Below are positions 50,746-60,174 of a DNA stretch of 64,000 nucleotides, in pieces (within the stretch, counting starts at the first letter, position 1; the number at the start of each line of letters is the position of its first letter). Origin of the DNA: Phocaeicola fibrisolvens. GTDB taxonomy: Bacteria; Bacteroidota; Bacteroidia; Bacteroidales; Bacteroidaceae. The notes beneath the pieces were generated by a model. The model had not been told where the DNA came from, made no database searches, and was given only the letters and a program-made list of their open reading frames with translations. The stretch spans positions 1-64,000 of the forward strand of contig NZ_JAOQJI010000018.1 in NCBI RefSeq assembly GCF_025567125.1, given 5' to 3'. Position numbers and translations under genes: made by a program.

Positions 50746-51456
50746 TCAGTTGTGTACCAGTGTACCGATATTTTCGCCCGACATCACTTTCTTCAGGTTG
50801 CCTACGGTATCCATATCGAATACAATAATCGGCAGGTTGTTTTCCTTGCACATGCAGGTAGCGGTCAGGTCCATTACCTTCAGGCCGCGTGCCAGTACTT
50901 CATCGTACGTAATGTCATCGAACTTCGTGGCTGTCGGGTCTTTTTCCGGGTCGGCTGTATAGATACCGTCTACGCGGGTACCTTTCAGCATGACGTCGGC
51001 TTCGATTTCAATGCCTCTCAGTGACGAACCGGTGTCGGTGGTAAAGAACGGATTTCCGGTACCGGCCGACATAATGACTACTTCCCCGTTTTCCATGGCC
51101 TCAATGGCTTTCCATTTGGTATAGAATTCACCAATCGGTTCCATGCGGATAGCCGTCAGTACACGTGCCTTTACGCCGGCAGCCACCAAAGCTGAGCTTA
51201 GTCCCAAGCTGTTGATAACCGTAGCCAGCATACCCATCTGGTCACCTTTCACGCGGTCAAAGCCTTTTCCGGCTCCCGACAATCCGCGGAAAATGTTACC
51301 GCCACCGATGACGATGCCAATCTGTACGCCCATGTCATGGATTTCCTTGATTTGCTGTGCATATTCGCCCAGCCTTTTTTCGTCAATACCGTATTTTTTT
51401 TCTCCCATGAGGCTTTCGCCGCTGAGTTTTAACAGAATGCGTTTGAATTTTGCCAT
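50746..51456 (-). CDS. pyrH: UMP kinase
   Basis: 236 residues from the ATG at 51456 (MAKFKRILLKLSGESLMGEK). Amino-acid-kinase fold: IGIVIGGGNIFRGLSGAGKG, GTGNPFFTTDTGSSLRGIE, MLKGTRVDGIYTADPEKDP. It phosphorylates UMP to UDP. The usual frr partner is separated by the opposite-strand phosphatase gene. Confidence 0.96.
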   Translation of the reverse strand: MAKFKRILLKLSGESLMGEKKYGIDEKRLGEYAQQIKEIHDMGVQIGIVIGGGNIFRGLSGAGKGFDRVKGDQMGMLATVINSLGLSSALVAAGVKARVLTAIRMEPIGEFYTKWKAIEAMENGEVVIMSAGTGNPFFTTDTGSSLRGIEIEADVMLKGTRVDGIYTADPEKDPTATKFDDITYDEVLARGLKVMDLTATCMCKENNLPIIVFDMDTVGNLKKVMSGENIGTLVHN

Positions 51457-51528
51457 AATCGTAGTTGTTTTATTAGTTTGTAGCAAAGTTAGTAATAATT
51501 TCGGATATCTTCCGCTTTGCGAAAAAAA

Positions 51529-52845
51529 CTATGACAGGGTGTGTAAATCTGTGATTCTCTTCCGGTAAAGGATGATTCCTTGTACGATACCCCGCAGACT
51601 CAGGTAGACAATGAAAGCCATCCAGAGTGCATGGTTTCCTAATGTGTCGTGCAGACTGTAGTAAAGGAGGAAGAAACTGGCCGAGGCAATCCACATGGCA
51701 CGCAGCATGAGGCGGGTGGCTGTGGCCCCGATGCAGATACCGTCGAGCAGAAAAGCCGAGAATCCAGCCAGCGGAATGGCCAGTACCCAGTAAATGTATT
51801 CTCCGGACGCGGCAATGACAGTCGCGTCGTCGGTCAACAGGTTGAGAAAACCTTTTCCTCCCAGTCCGTAGAGCAAGGTAAACAGCAGGGAGAGTGAGAT
51901 GCCCCATTTGAAAAGATGTTTTACGGTTAGTGTCAGTGCCTTGTGGTTCCGGGCTCCGATGTATTTCCCGCTCAGCGCTTCTCCAGCGTAGGCAAATCCA
52001 TCCATGAAATACGAAAAGAGGGTGAACAGTTGCATGAGCAAGGCATTGACGGCCAGTACCACATCGCCGTATGCGGCCCCCGTGGAGGTGAAAAAAACAG
52101 TTACGGCAATCAGGCAGAGCGTACGGAAGAAGATGTCTCGGTTCACCTGAAAGAAACGTTTCATTTCGGTTCGGTCGAACAAACCTTTCTGGTGCAGGTA
52201 CTTTCGTAGCGGACGATAGTAGACAAGCCAGAGCAGGCAGGCCATTCCCAGTCCCGCATATTGTGCTACAAGGGTGCCGAGGGCCACACCTTCCACTTTC
52301 ATGCCGAGGGAGAAGACGAAAAATAGACTGGCGGCAATGTTGACAATATTCTGGGTGAGGGCGATGAACATCGGGAAACGGGAGTTCTGCATGCCGATGT
52401 ACCAGCCGGTAAAGCCGTAGAGTCCCAGCGTGGCCGGAGCTCCCCAGATGCAGATATGGAAATAGAGCGTGGCCAATTTTTCCACCTCCTCACTGGTGTC
52501 CATGAAGATAAAAGCCAGGCTGCGGATGGGGAATTGCAAGATCAGCAGGGCAAGGGCCAGTAGCAGACTGATGCTCAGCGAGCGGAGCAGGATTCGGGTA
52601 GATTCCTGCAAGTCGTGTCGGCCGTAGGCTTGGGCAGTGAGTCCTCCCGTTCCCATGCGGAGGAAGCCGAAGAGCCAGTAAATCATATTGAACAGCATGC
52701 CTCCCACAGCGATGGCTCCGATGTAGGAAGCTGCTCCCAGATGGCCTACAATGCTGACGTCAATCAATCCCAGCAGGGGGACGGTGATGTTGGAAACGAT
52801 GGAGGGCAGGGCAATGTGCAGAATCTGTCTGTCGGTCGTCTTCAT
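51529..52845 (-). CDS. MATE-family efflux transporter (DinF-like)
   Basis: 438 residues with about 12 membrane helices: IALPSIVSNITVPLLGLIDV and SIVGHLGAASYIGAIAVGGM at the N-terminus. It is an inner-membrane drug/cation or metabolite exporter; substrate unknown. Its start overlaps the birA stop by 4 bases, so the two are coupled. Confidence 0.9.
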   Translation of the reverse strand: MKTTDRQILHIALPSIVSNITVPLLGLIDVSIVGHLGAASYIGAIAVGGMLFNMIYWLFGFLRMGTGGLTAQAYGRHDLQESTRILLRSLSISLLLALALLILQFPIRSLAFIFMDTSEEVEKLATLYFHICIWGAPATLGLYGFTGWYIGMQNSRFPMFIALTQNIVNIAASLFFVFSLGMKVEGVALGTLVAQYAGLGMACLLWLVYYRPLRKYLHQKGLFDRTEMKRFFQVNRDIFFRTLCLIAVTVFFTSTGAAYGDVVLAVNALLMQLFTLFSYFMDGFAYAGEALSGKYIGARNHKALTLTVKHLFKWGISLSLLFTLLYGLGGKGFLNLLTDDATVIAASGEYIYWVLAIPLAGFSAFLLDGICIGATATRLMLRAMWIASASFFLLYYSLHDTLGNHALWMAFIVYLSLRGIVQGIILYRKRITDLHTLS

Positions 52846-53579
52846 AAGATGTATTCCACTTCCTTGAATAAATAGCCTCTTTGTTGTCCTTGCGCGTCTT
52901 CCAGTATCAGGCGTCCGCTGGGCTCGATGTCCACGATGCGTGCCTGGAACTGTCCGTCCTTGTCCTGATACGGATGCATTCCCTCCTTGCGGTAGAGGGC
53001 TTCCTTGTAACGTGTTTCCAGTAGGTCGGTCTGTCCTTCCTTCAGCCGTTGATAATAGTAGGTAACCTTGTCCATGATTTGTGCCAGTATTTCACGGATG
53101 TCATACTGGTTGCCCGTAATCTGGCACAAGGAGATGGGGTTGGGGGCATCGCTGTAGAAGCGTTCCTGGTTCAGATTGACCCCGGTGCCCGAGATGGAAC
53201 GGCTGATGTGGATACCGGTCAGGTCGTTTTCAATCAGGGTGCCGCAAATCTTTTGGTCTCTCCAGTAGATATCGTTGGGCCATTTGATGGAGATGCCTTC
53301 CGTATAGCTGGACAGCACGTCATACAGGGCCAGGGCCGTGACTTGTGAGAGGTAGAACTGGCGGTGTGCCTCCAGAAAGTCCGGATACAGCACAAAGCTG
53401 AAGAGCAGGTTCTTGCCTGCTTCCGATTCCCAGCTGTTGCCACGCTGTCCGCGTCCGGCCGACTGGAAAGATGAATATACGCTGGTCAGTTCCGGATATG
53501 GTTGCGCATTGCAAAGGTCCGCCAAGTAGGAATTGGTAGAAGTGGTTTCTGCCAATACGATAGGTTCAGGATATTTCAT
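52842..53579 (-). CDS. birA: Biotin--[acetyl-CoA-carboxylase] ligase
   Basis: 245 residues, catalytic domain only with no N-terminal DNA-binding HTH, so an enzyme and not a repressor. ETTSTNSYLADL, then SAGRGQRGNSWESEAGKNLL (the biotinyl-AMP-binding GRGRxG-type loop), IKWPNDIYWRDQKICGTLIE, and a short C-terminal domain. It lies 17 bases downstream of yraN. Confidence 0.93.
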   Translation of the reverse strand: MKYPEPIVLAETTSTNSYLADLCNAQPYPELTSVYSSFQSAGRGQRGNSWESEAGKNLLFSFVLYPDFLEAHRQFYLSQVTALALYDVLSSYTEGISIKWPNDIYWRDQKICGTLIENDLTGIHISRSISGTGVNLNQERFYSDAPNPISLCQITGNQYDIREILAQIMDKVTYYYQRLKEGQTDLLETRYKEALYRKEGMHPYQDKDGQFQARIVDIEPSGRLILEDAQGQQRGYLFKEVEYIL

Positions 53580-53596
53580 GAGTCTTTATGCATTAA

Positions 53597-53965
53597 TTAG
53601 TTCCACACAGGAGGGAAGAAAGCCTCTTCGATGTGTTCAATCTGGAAAGGAGGCTGCATTCCCACCACGGTAATGAGGTCGAAGCGGACGGGAAGGTCGA
53701 GGGCGAATTTCCGGACATACGCATCGGCAGAAGCCACGATACTCCGTATTTTCCGGTTGTCCACCGCTTCTTCCGGATGGCCGAAACGGTTGTCCCTTCT
53801 GGTTTTCACTTCCACAATGACTAAGGTACCGTCTTTTTGGGCCACGATGTCCAAATCCCGGTGTCCGGAATGCCAGTCCCGGTGTCTGATTTCATATCCT
53901 TTTTCAGTCAGATAAGCCACTGCGGCAGCTTCTCCTTCTTTTCCCAGTTCATTATGTAGTGCCAT
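53597..53965 (-). CDS. yraN: YraN/UPF0102 family endonuclease-like protein
   Basis: 122 residues from the ATG at 53965 (MALHNELGKEGEAAAVAYLT). It has the conserved GYEIRHRDWHSGHRDLDIVA and TLVIVEVKTRRDNRFGHPEE, the D-ExK pattern of the restriction-endonuclease-like fold. Cellular role not settled. Probably in an operon with birA and the MATE gene. Confidence 0.9.
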   Translation of the reverse strand: MALHNELGKEGEAAAVAYLTEKGYEIRHRDWHSGHRDLDIVAQKDGTLVIVEVKTRRDNRFGHPEEAVDNRKIRSIVASADAYVRKFALDLPVRFDLITVVGMQPPFQIEHIEEAFFPPVWN

Positions 53966-54037
53966 TTTCCGCTTTTTTGCAAAAATACGCATTTTTATGC
54001 TTCAATTTTAACGGAATACGCTAATTTTGCAGGACAA

Positions 54038-54271
54038 ATGGTAAATAGCGGGAAAAAAAGAAAGAAAGTGCCAGTTAGCAATCCTCCCCGTCGTCAGCGG
54101 ATGGTTTGCTTGATGAGCGAAGAAGAGGTGCGGATTGTGGACCGTTATCTGGAAAAATACCAGATAACCAACAAGGCACGCTGGCTTCGCGAGACGGTCT
54201 TGTCTTTTATCCATCAGAATATGGAAGATGATTATCCCACGCTTTTCAAGGAACATGATATGCGCAGATAA
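54038..54271 (+). CDS. Small conserved basic protein, ribbon-helix-helix-like
   Basis: 77 residues. The basic N-terminus (SGKKRKKVPVSNPPRRQR) is followed by a segment (MVCLMSEEEVRIVDRYLEKY and ARWLRETVLSFIHQN) whose strand-helix-helix pattern recalls RHH DNA-binding proteins. A -7 box TAATTTTG (54022-54029) precedes the start. The stop lies 4 bases before the tadA start, so they share a transcript. I do not know its function; the resemblance is weak. Confidence 0.7.
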   Translation: MVNSGKKRKKVPVSNPPRRQRMVCLMSEEEVRIVDRYLEKYQITNKARWLRETVLSFIHQNMEDDYPTLFKEHDMRR

Positions 54272-54275
54272 ACCG

Positions 54276-54710
54276 ATGGCAGACGATTCTTTTTACATGA
54301 AACAAGCACTGGCTGAGGCTGTACGGGCCGCAGACAGGGGAGAGGTACCTGTAGGGGCTGTGGTGGTCTGCCGGGACCGCATCATTGCGCGTGCGCATAA
54401 CCTGACCGAGACCTTGCACGATGTGACGGCTCATGCGGAAATGCAGGCGGTGACGGCGGCGGCCAATGCATTGGGGGCGAAATACCTGAATGATTGTACG
54501 TTGTATGTCACGGTGGAACCCTGCGTGATGTGCGCAGGAGCGATTGCCTGGGCACAAGTAGGTCGTCTTGTGTTCGGGGCGGAAGACGAGAAAAGAGGTT
54601 ACCAGCGGTATGCGCCGCAAGCCTTGCATCCTAAGACGGTAGTCGTGAAAGGAGTGTTGTCCGACGAGTGTGCCGGACTGATGAAAGACTTCTTCCGGAA
54701 AAGAAGATGA
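54276..54710 (+). CDS. tadA: tRNA-specific adenosine deaminase
   Basis: 144 residues from the ATG at 54276 (MADDSFYMKQALAEAVRAAD). The cytidine-deaminase-type zinc site is TAHAEMQAV and VEPCVMCAGAI, with VGRLVFGAEDEKRG after it. It converts A34 to inosine in tRNA-Arg(ACG). It comes directly after the small RHH-like gene. Confidence 0.95.
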   Translation: MADDSFYMKQALAEAVRAADRGEVPVGAVVVCRDRIIARAHNLTETLHDVTAHAEMQAVTAAANALGAKYLNDCTLYVTVEPCVMCAGAIAWAQVGRLVFGAEDEKRGYQRYAPQALHPKTVVVKGVLSDECAGLMKDFFRKRR

Positions 54711-54716
54711 AATGTT

Positions 54717-54995
54717 TTATTTGATTTCTTCAAAATCCACGTATTCTCCTTCTTCTTTGTCAAAAATCTTTTTCCGTCGTCGTACGGAGGTATTTCCTTC
54801 GTTGGAATAAGCATCGAAGGAATCTTCCTGTGGCTGACTGGAACTGGAGGTATAAGTGGTCCGTTGGGCAGAGCCGTTGCGTTGCATGCGTCGTTTGAAT
54901 CCGAATATCATGCCGATGACTCTGGACAGGATGAAGAGTCCGATGAGCAGGACAACCAGTATGATGAAAAATATAAAGCCTAGAATATGGAACAT
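54717..54995 (-). CDS. Small membrane protein, DUF4834-like
   Basis: 92 residues. One or two N-terminal membrane segments (ILGFIFFIILVVLLIGLFIL) lead to a basic, Ser/Gln-rich tail ending DKEEGEYVDFEEIK. Function unknown. It starts about 50 bases after pssA on the same strand. Confidence 0.8.
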   Translation of the reverse strand: MFHILGFIFFIILVVLLIGLFILSRVIGMIFGFKRRMQRNGSAQRTTYTSSSSQPQEDSFDAYSNEGNTSVRRRKKIFDKEEGEYVDFEEIK

Positions 54996-55048
54996 TTTCT
55001 TTCGTTTTTAATTTAGATGGAACAAAAAACGTGCCACAATTTCCCCAT

Positions 55049-55753
55049 CTATTTTTTGCGTGTCAGTAAGGATAAAAGAATGTACCATACGATGACAGCT
55101 GCGAATCCGCTCAACTGGAAGATAATCAGCAGTGGAATGCTGACAATCAGGAAGATATAACTTATCTTGTTGTGTCCCCATGACAAATCTTTAAACTTCA
55201 GGGAGAACATGGGCAGTTCGGCTACCAGCAACAATGACATGACAATTACCAGGATGAAGAGGTACAGGGCATTGAAGCTGTCGGAAATAAGAAAATCGTG
55301 TGCCCCTACGGTCAGTGAGCCCCAGAACAAGGCGTTGGCAGGGGTTGGCATGCCGATGAACGAGCTGGTCTGACGTTCGTCCAGGTTGAATTTAGCCAGT
55401 CGGAGGGCAGAAAATACAGCAATCAGAAAGGCCGTGTAGGGCATGAGTCCCGATAACGGAAGGAGAAAATCCGGATAATGCACCTCCTTGAACAGGGAGA
55501 AAGCAATGGCGGCCGGAGCCAGTCCGAAGGTAATGTCATCGGCCAGCGAGTCCAGCTCTTTCCCGATGGGAGAGGATACATGCAACAGACGGGCTGTCAT
55601 TCCGTCGAAGAAATCGAACACCGCTCCCAGTACGATGAAAAGCAGTGCCCATTCGTATTTGCTATGAAAAGCCATGTAACAGGCTATGCATCCACAAAAC
55701 AGATTACAACTGGTAATCGTGTTAGGAATATTTCGGATAATCGCGTGAGCCAT
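55049..55753 (-). CDS. pssA: CDP-diacylglycerol--serine O-phosphatidyltransferase
   Basis: 234 residues, a multi-span CDP-alcohol phosphatidyltransferase. The motif LGAVFDFFDGMTARLLHVSS and KELDSLADDITFGLAP carries the DGxxAR...GxxxD...D residues. It makes phosphatidylserine from CDP-DAG and serine in the inner membrane. Next to psd, giving phosphatidylethanolamine. Confidence 0.95.
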   Translation of the reverse strand: MAHAIIRNIPNTITSCNLFCGCIACYMAFHSKYEWALLFIVLGAVFDFFDGMTARLLHVSSPIGKELDSLADDITFGLAPAAIAFSLFKEVHYPDFLLPLSGLMPYTAFLIAVFSALRLAKFNLDERQTSSFIGMPTPANALFWGSLTVGAHDFLISDSFNALYLFILVIVMSLLLVAELPMFSLKFKDLSWGHNKISYIFLIVSIPLLIIFQLSGFAAVIVWYILLSLLTRKK

Positions 55754-55788
55754 GATGCTATATAAATAAGGTATATACTATTTTTTGA

Positions 55789-56484
55789 TTAGGGCAAACG
55801 GGCAATCACTGTTTCATTGCCGGTTGTTTTCTGTCCCATAGTCACACAGACTTCTGTACCTAATGGCAGATACACATCCACCCGCGACCCGAATTTGATG
55901 AATCCCATGTGTTCGTCAATGTAACAATCCTCTCCCGGTACCGCATAAGTGACAATGCGTCGCGCCACCGCACCCGCAATCTGACGGGCCATGACGGTAT
56001 GGCCTTCCGGTGTATCGATAACGACCATTGAACGTTCGTTTTCCGTGCTGGCTTTCGGAAGCCAGGCTTTCATGAAGCGTCCGTTATGATGGTCTACATG
56101 CTTCACCACTCCATCTACTGGATACCAGTTGGCATGTACGTTGGTGATGTCCATAAAGATGGAAATCATCAGGCGGCGGTCATGGAAGTATTCATATTCA
56201 TCCACTTCTTCAATGACTACTACACGTCCGTCGGCCGGTGCCACTACCATTTTTTCCGTGTCACCTTTGAACAAGCGTATCGGACAACGGAAGAAATTAA
56301 CCATCAGTCCATAGACAATGAGGCTTGCAATAGCTACTATATAGAATGGTATCTTACACTCAATTCCCCAATACAAAGCGGTATTTATAAGGAGTAATAA
56401 GATTGCACCGGTAATCAGAATGTGAGTTCCTTCGTGATGGAGGCGGATTTTTTTAAGTTTCTTTATTCTGTTCATTCGGGTCAT
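55789..56484 (-). CDS. psd: Phosphatidylserine decarboxylase (short PSD-A type)
   Basis: 231 residues (an alternative ATG at 56475 is also possible). N-terminal membrane segments (GTHILITGAILLLLINTALY) are followed by VVAPADGRVVVIEEVDEYEY, and near the end FIKFGSRVDVYLPLG, where the Gly-Ser bond should be cleaved to form the pyruvoyl cofactor. It converts phosphatidylserine to phosphatidylethanolamine. It is the first gene of a psd-pssA-DUF4834 operon. Confidence 0.93.
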   Translation of the reverse strand: MTRMNRIKKLKKIRLHHEGTHILITGAILLLLINTALYWGIECKIPFYIVAIASLIVYGLMVNFFRCPIRLFKGDTEKMVVAPADGRVVVIEEVDEYEYFHDRRLMISIFMDITNVHANWYPVDGVVKHVDHHNGRFMKAWLPKASTENERSMVVIDTPEGHTVMARQIAGAVARRIVTYAVPGEDCYIDEHMGFIKFGSRVDVYLPLGTEVCVTMGQKTTGNETVIARLP

Positions 56485-56934
56485 AACAAAGTTGAATGTT
56501 TTTATCGTGCGAAGATAGGGCTATTTTAAGAACTCTGCAAATAATAGAATCAGAAAAACGTGTAGAAGGTGGGATTTCCTCTTTCTTAAAAGAGAAAAAA
56601 GATGATTTAAACCTCTTTTATAAACCTTGTAGAAAACATAAAAGTACTTGGATTGGAATATATGAGCGTTTCCTTGGAACAATTCAGTATAGATTGTGGA
56701 CGCTTAAACATTTTGGAAATAGATAAAAGTTAATGTAATAAAATATGTTTTGTAGCCTTTTGTTTTTTATATTTCATTGAGAATTAATTGTTTTGTAATA
56801 GATGCGTTCTTATGTATACCTTTTGGTGAATATTTTTACCCCCTTAAATGAACTATTTTGTCCCACCTTTATATAATAAAACGGTACATTTGTGACGAAA
56901 ACTTTAAAATCTAAATTTAATCTAAATTCATTGT
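56485..56934. other. Intergenic leader of PUL 2
   Basis: A 450-base AT-rich region between the divergent psd and susC starts. A TACATTTG box (56885-56892) 43 bases before susC is the best promoter candidate, with a TTTG at 56857-56860 spaced too far (24 bases). A 76-codon open frame at 56496-56726 has no visible homology or ribosome site and I treat it as chance. Confidence 0.5.
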
Positions 56935-59900
56935 ATGCAAACCGAATTCCGAACTTTTCTATGGAGAAGGGGATTGAGCATAATGTTGTTCGTCCTGTTT
57001 TCTATGACTGCGGCTATGGCCCAGGTGCTCGTGAAGGGTACTGTGATCGATAAGGCAGGTGAAAGTGTCATTGGTGCCAGTATCCAAGTGAAAGGGACTA
57101 CTCAGGGAACCATTACTGATGTGGATGGTAAGTTCTCTTTGACTGTGCCCGACAAAAAATCTGTCATTGTGGTTTCTTTTATTGGTTATGCCACGAAAGA
57201 ACTCAAGGTGGATTCCTCTAAACCTATGTCTATTGTATTGGAAGAAGATACGAAGGTATTGGACGAAGTGGTGGTAGTAGGTTACCAGGAGGTGAGAAAG
57301 AAAGACTTGACCGGTTCTGTGGCCAAGGCGGATATGAAGGAATTGTTGAACACTCCGGTAGGTTCGTTCGACCAAACGTTGGGGGGACGTATTGCCGGTG
57401 TGAATGTATCTTCTAGTGAAGGTACTCCGGGTGGAACCATGAACATTGTGATTCGTGGTAATAACTCTCTGACGCAGGACAACTCTCCGTTGTATGTAAT
57501 TGACGGTTTCCCGGTAGAAGATGCAACCATTGCTAGTACTATTAATCCTTCGGATATTGAATCATTGGATATCTTGAAGGATGCATCAGCTACAGCCATT
57601 TATGGTGCTCGTGGTGCAAATGGTGTAGTCATCATTACTACAAAGAAAGGTAAGGTAGGTAAGCCTCAGTTGACATACGATGGTAGTGTGACTATGCAGC
57701 ATGTGACTCGGACTATTCCGATGATGGATGCGTATGAGTTTGTAAAACTGCAAGCGGAAATGTATCCGGATGCCATGACTTCTTCTTCAGGTGGTTATTT
57801 GATGAACTACGATGGAAAGCAGTGGACGTTGGAAGATTATCGTAACATTGATCAGTATAACTGGCAGGATGAAATTTTTCGTACAGCATGGCAGCATAGC
57901 CATAATCTACGTTTGACAGGTGGTACTGAAGGTATTCGTTACAACGCTTCTCTTTCTTATTATAATCAAGATGGTGTTTTGTTGAATTCTGGTTACGAAC
58001 GTTTGCAGAGCCGTATGAATACGGTAGTTCGTCGTGGAAGATTGAACATGAGTTTGACAGCTAACTATTCTCGTGCAATTCAGACAGGTTCTACTCCTTC
58101 TGAAACTTCTTATAGTGGTATGAATAACTTGTTCTACAGTGTATGGGGATATCGTCCGGTTACTTTCCCGAACAGACCACTTAGTTCTTTGATGGACAGT
58201 GCGATGGATGATGCCGTGGACAACAGCAACGACTATCGTTTTAACCCGATTATGTCATTGAAGAATGAATATCGTAAAAATTATACCAACAACTTGCAGT
58301 TGAACGGTTTTGTAGAATATGAATTCATTAAAGGTTTGAAATTAAAGATTTCAGGTGGTTATACATACGATGCACGTAAACGTGACGTATTCAATAACTC
58401 TAAAACTCGTTATGGAGGTCCTACTTCTACTGATAAAGTAAATGCTGAAGTTGTACGTAACGAACGTTTGACGTGGTTAAATGAAAATACGCTGACTTAT
58501 CAGACCAACATTAAGAAAAAACATTTCTTTAATGCATTGGCTGGTGTCACGTTCCAAAATTCAGACTACGAATATTATTCTTTCAAAACGACGCATATTC
58601 CTAACGAATCGCTCGGAATGGCCGGTATGTATGAAGGTCAAGCAAATACAACTAGTTCAAGCAAGAGTTCATGGTCAATGATGTCCTATCTGGCTCGTTT
58701 GAATTATAATTATATGTCTAAGTATTATGCAACTGTTTCCTTCCGTGCCGATGGCTCTTCTAAGTTTAGTAAAGACAATCGTTTTGGTTATTTCCCTTCT
58801 GGCTCTTTGGCATGGAGCTTTACGGAAGAGGAATTTATGAAACCTATTTCAAATGTTTTCTCTGCTGGTAAGTTGCGCTTGAGCTGGGGTTTGACTGGTA
58901 ACAACCGTATTGATGAATATGACTATTATGCTCTGCTTCAGGTTCTGAAGGCAAAACAAGGTGATTATATATCTAATGGAAGTATTCCGAGTGGTGTGTA
59001 TCCGTTTGGAGGAGATAATTCTACGGCAGGAGTTGTACCGGTATCTATTGCTAACAACAACCTGAAGTGGGAGACAACAGAACAATGGAACCTTGGTTTG
59101 GATTTGGGCTTTTTCAATGATCGCATCAATATTACGGCCGATATATATCGGAAGACAACTCGTGACTTGTTGCTGGATGCCTCTTTGCCATTGAGCTCTG
59201 GTTTCTATAGTGCGACGAAGAATATTGGTAAGGTTCGTAATGATGGTTTGGAATTGAGTTTGAGTACGGTAAACGTAAAAACAAAGAACTTTACTTGGAC
59301 GACTGATTTCAATATTTCATTTAATAAGAATGAAGTGTTGGAGTTGGCTGAGAACCAGACTTCCTTATTGACTTCTGCTACTTTTGATAAGGATTATAAC
59401 TCTCAGCCGAGTTACATTGCCCGTGTAGGTTACCCGATGGGTATGATGTATGGTTATATCTATGAAGGTACTTATAAGTATGATGATTTTAATAAGTCAG
59501 GTAACAGCTACACGTTGAAGTCAAATGTACCTCATTTCACTTCGGAAAGCAATACACAACCGGGTATGCCGAAATATAAGGATTTGAATGGTGATGGTAT
59601 TATTGACTCAAATGACCGTACTATTATTGGTCGTGGCTTGCCTATCCATACAGGTGGTTTTACTAACAGCTTCACTTACAAAGGCTTTGATTTGAGCGTT
59701 TTCTTCCAGTGGTCTTACGGTAACGACATCTTGAATGCCAACCGTCTGTTCTTTGAAAGTTCAAACAACAAATCTCGTGAATTGAACCAGTATGCAAGTT
59801 ATGCTAATCGTTGGACTCCTGAAAATCCGAATAGTGATATTCCGGCAGCTACTACATCTTCTTCCAATAAGGTCTTTTCTTCACGTGTAGTAGAAGATGG

Positions 59901-60141
59901 TTCTTTCCTTCGTTTGAAGACTGTGACATTGGGTTATACTTTCCCAGCTAATAAGATAGCCAAGGCAAAACTGACTAGTGCGCGTGTGTATGTAGCTGCT
60001 CAGAACTTGTGGACATGGACAAGCTATTCAGGTTACGATCCTGAAGTTTCTGTACGTAACAGTGCTTTGACTCCAGGTTTGGACTATTCTTCTTACCCGA
60101 GAGCTTATTCTTTGAGTTTTGGCGTAAGTCTGGGATTCTAA
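56935..60141 (+). CDS. SusC-like TonB-dependent receptor, no STN domain (PUL 2)
   Basis: 1068 residues. The signal (LFVLFSMTAAMAQV) leads straight into a CarboxypepD_reg-like domain (VKGTVIDKAGESVIGASIQV), then a plug (LDEVVVVGYQEVRKKDLTGS; SPLYVIDGFPVEDATIASTI) and the barrel, ending AYSLSFGVSLGF. Without an STN domain, regulation by an ECF/FecR pair is not expected; a hybrid two-component or other regulator outside the window is more likely. It imports an unknown glycan with the next gene's SusD. Confidence 0.95.
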   Translation: MQTEFRTFLWRRGLSIMLFVLFSMTAAMAQVLVKGTVIDKAGESVIGASIQVKGTTQGTITDVDGKFSLTVPDKKSVIVVSFIGYATKELKVDSSKPMSIVLEEDTKVLDEVVVVGYQEVRKKDLTGSVAKADMKELLNTPVGSFDQTLGGRIAGVNVSSSEGTPGGTMNIVIRGNNSLTQDNSPLYVIDGFPVEDATIASTINPSDIESLDILKDASATAIYGARGANGVVIITTKKGKVGKPQLTYDGSVTMQHVTRTIPMMDAYEFVKLQAEMYPDAMTSSSGGYLMNYDGKQWTLEDYRNIDQYNWQDEIFRTAWQHSHNLRLTGGTEGIRYNASLSYYNQDGVLLNSGYERLQSRMNTVVRRGRLNMSLTANYSRAIQTGSTPSETSYSGMNNLFYSVWGYRPVTFPNRPLSSLMDSAMDDAVDNSNDYRFNPIMSLKNEYRKNYTNNLQLNGFVEYEFIKGLKLKISGGYTYDARKRDVFNNSKTRYGGPTSTDKVNAEVVRNERLTWLNENTLTYQTNIKKKHFFNALAGVTFQNSDYEYYSFKTTHIPNESLGMAGMYEGQANTTSSSKSSWSMMSYLARLNYNYMSKYYATVSFRADGSSKFSKDNRFGYFPSGSLAWSFTEEEFMKPISNVFSAGKLRLSWGLTGNNRIDEYDYYALLQVLKAKQGDYISNGSIPSGVYPFGGDNSTAGVVPVSIANNNLKWETTEQWNLGLDLGFFNDRINITADIYRKTTRDLLLDASLPLSSGFYSATKNIGKVRNDGLELSLSTVNVKTKNFTWTTDFNISFNKNEVLELAENQTSLLTSATFDKDYNSQPSYIARVGYPMGMMYGYIYEGTYKYDDFNKSGNSYTLKSNVPHFTSESNTQPGMPKYKDLNGDGIIDSNDRTIIGRGLPIHTGGFTNSFTYKGFDLSVFFQWSYGNDILNANRLFFESSNNKSRELNQYASYANRWTPENPNSDIPAATTSSSNKVFSSRVVEDGSFLRLKTVTLGYTFPANKIAKAKLTSARVYVAAQNLWTWTSYSGYDPEVSVRNSALTPGLDYSSYPRAYSLSFGVSLGF

Positions 60142-60174
60142 TTTAAGTCATAATGATTTAATAAACAAAAAATT

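Noticed and set aside
56496..56726. A 76-codon open frame in the PUL 2 leader
   Set aside because: No ribosome site, low-complexity composition and no recognisable family; more likely chance in AT-rich DNA.
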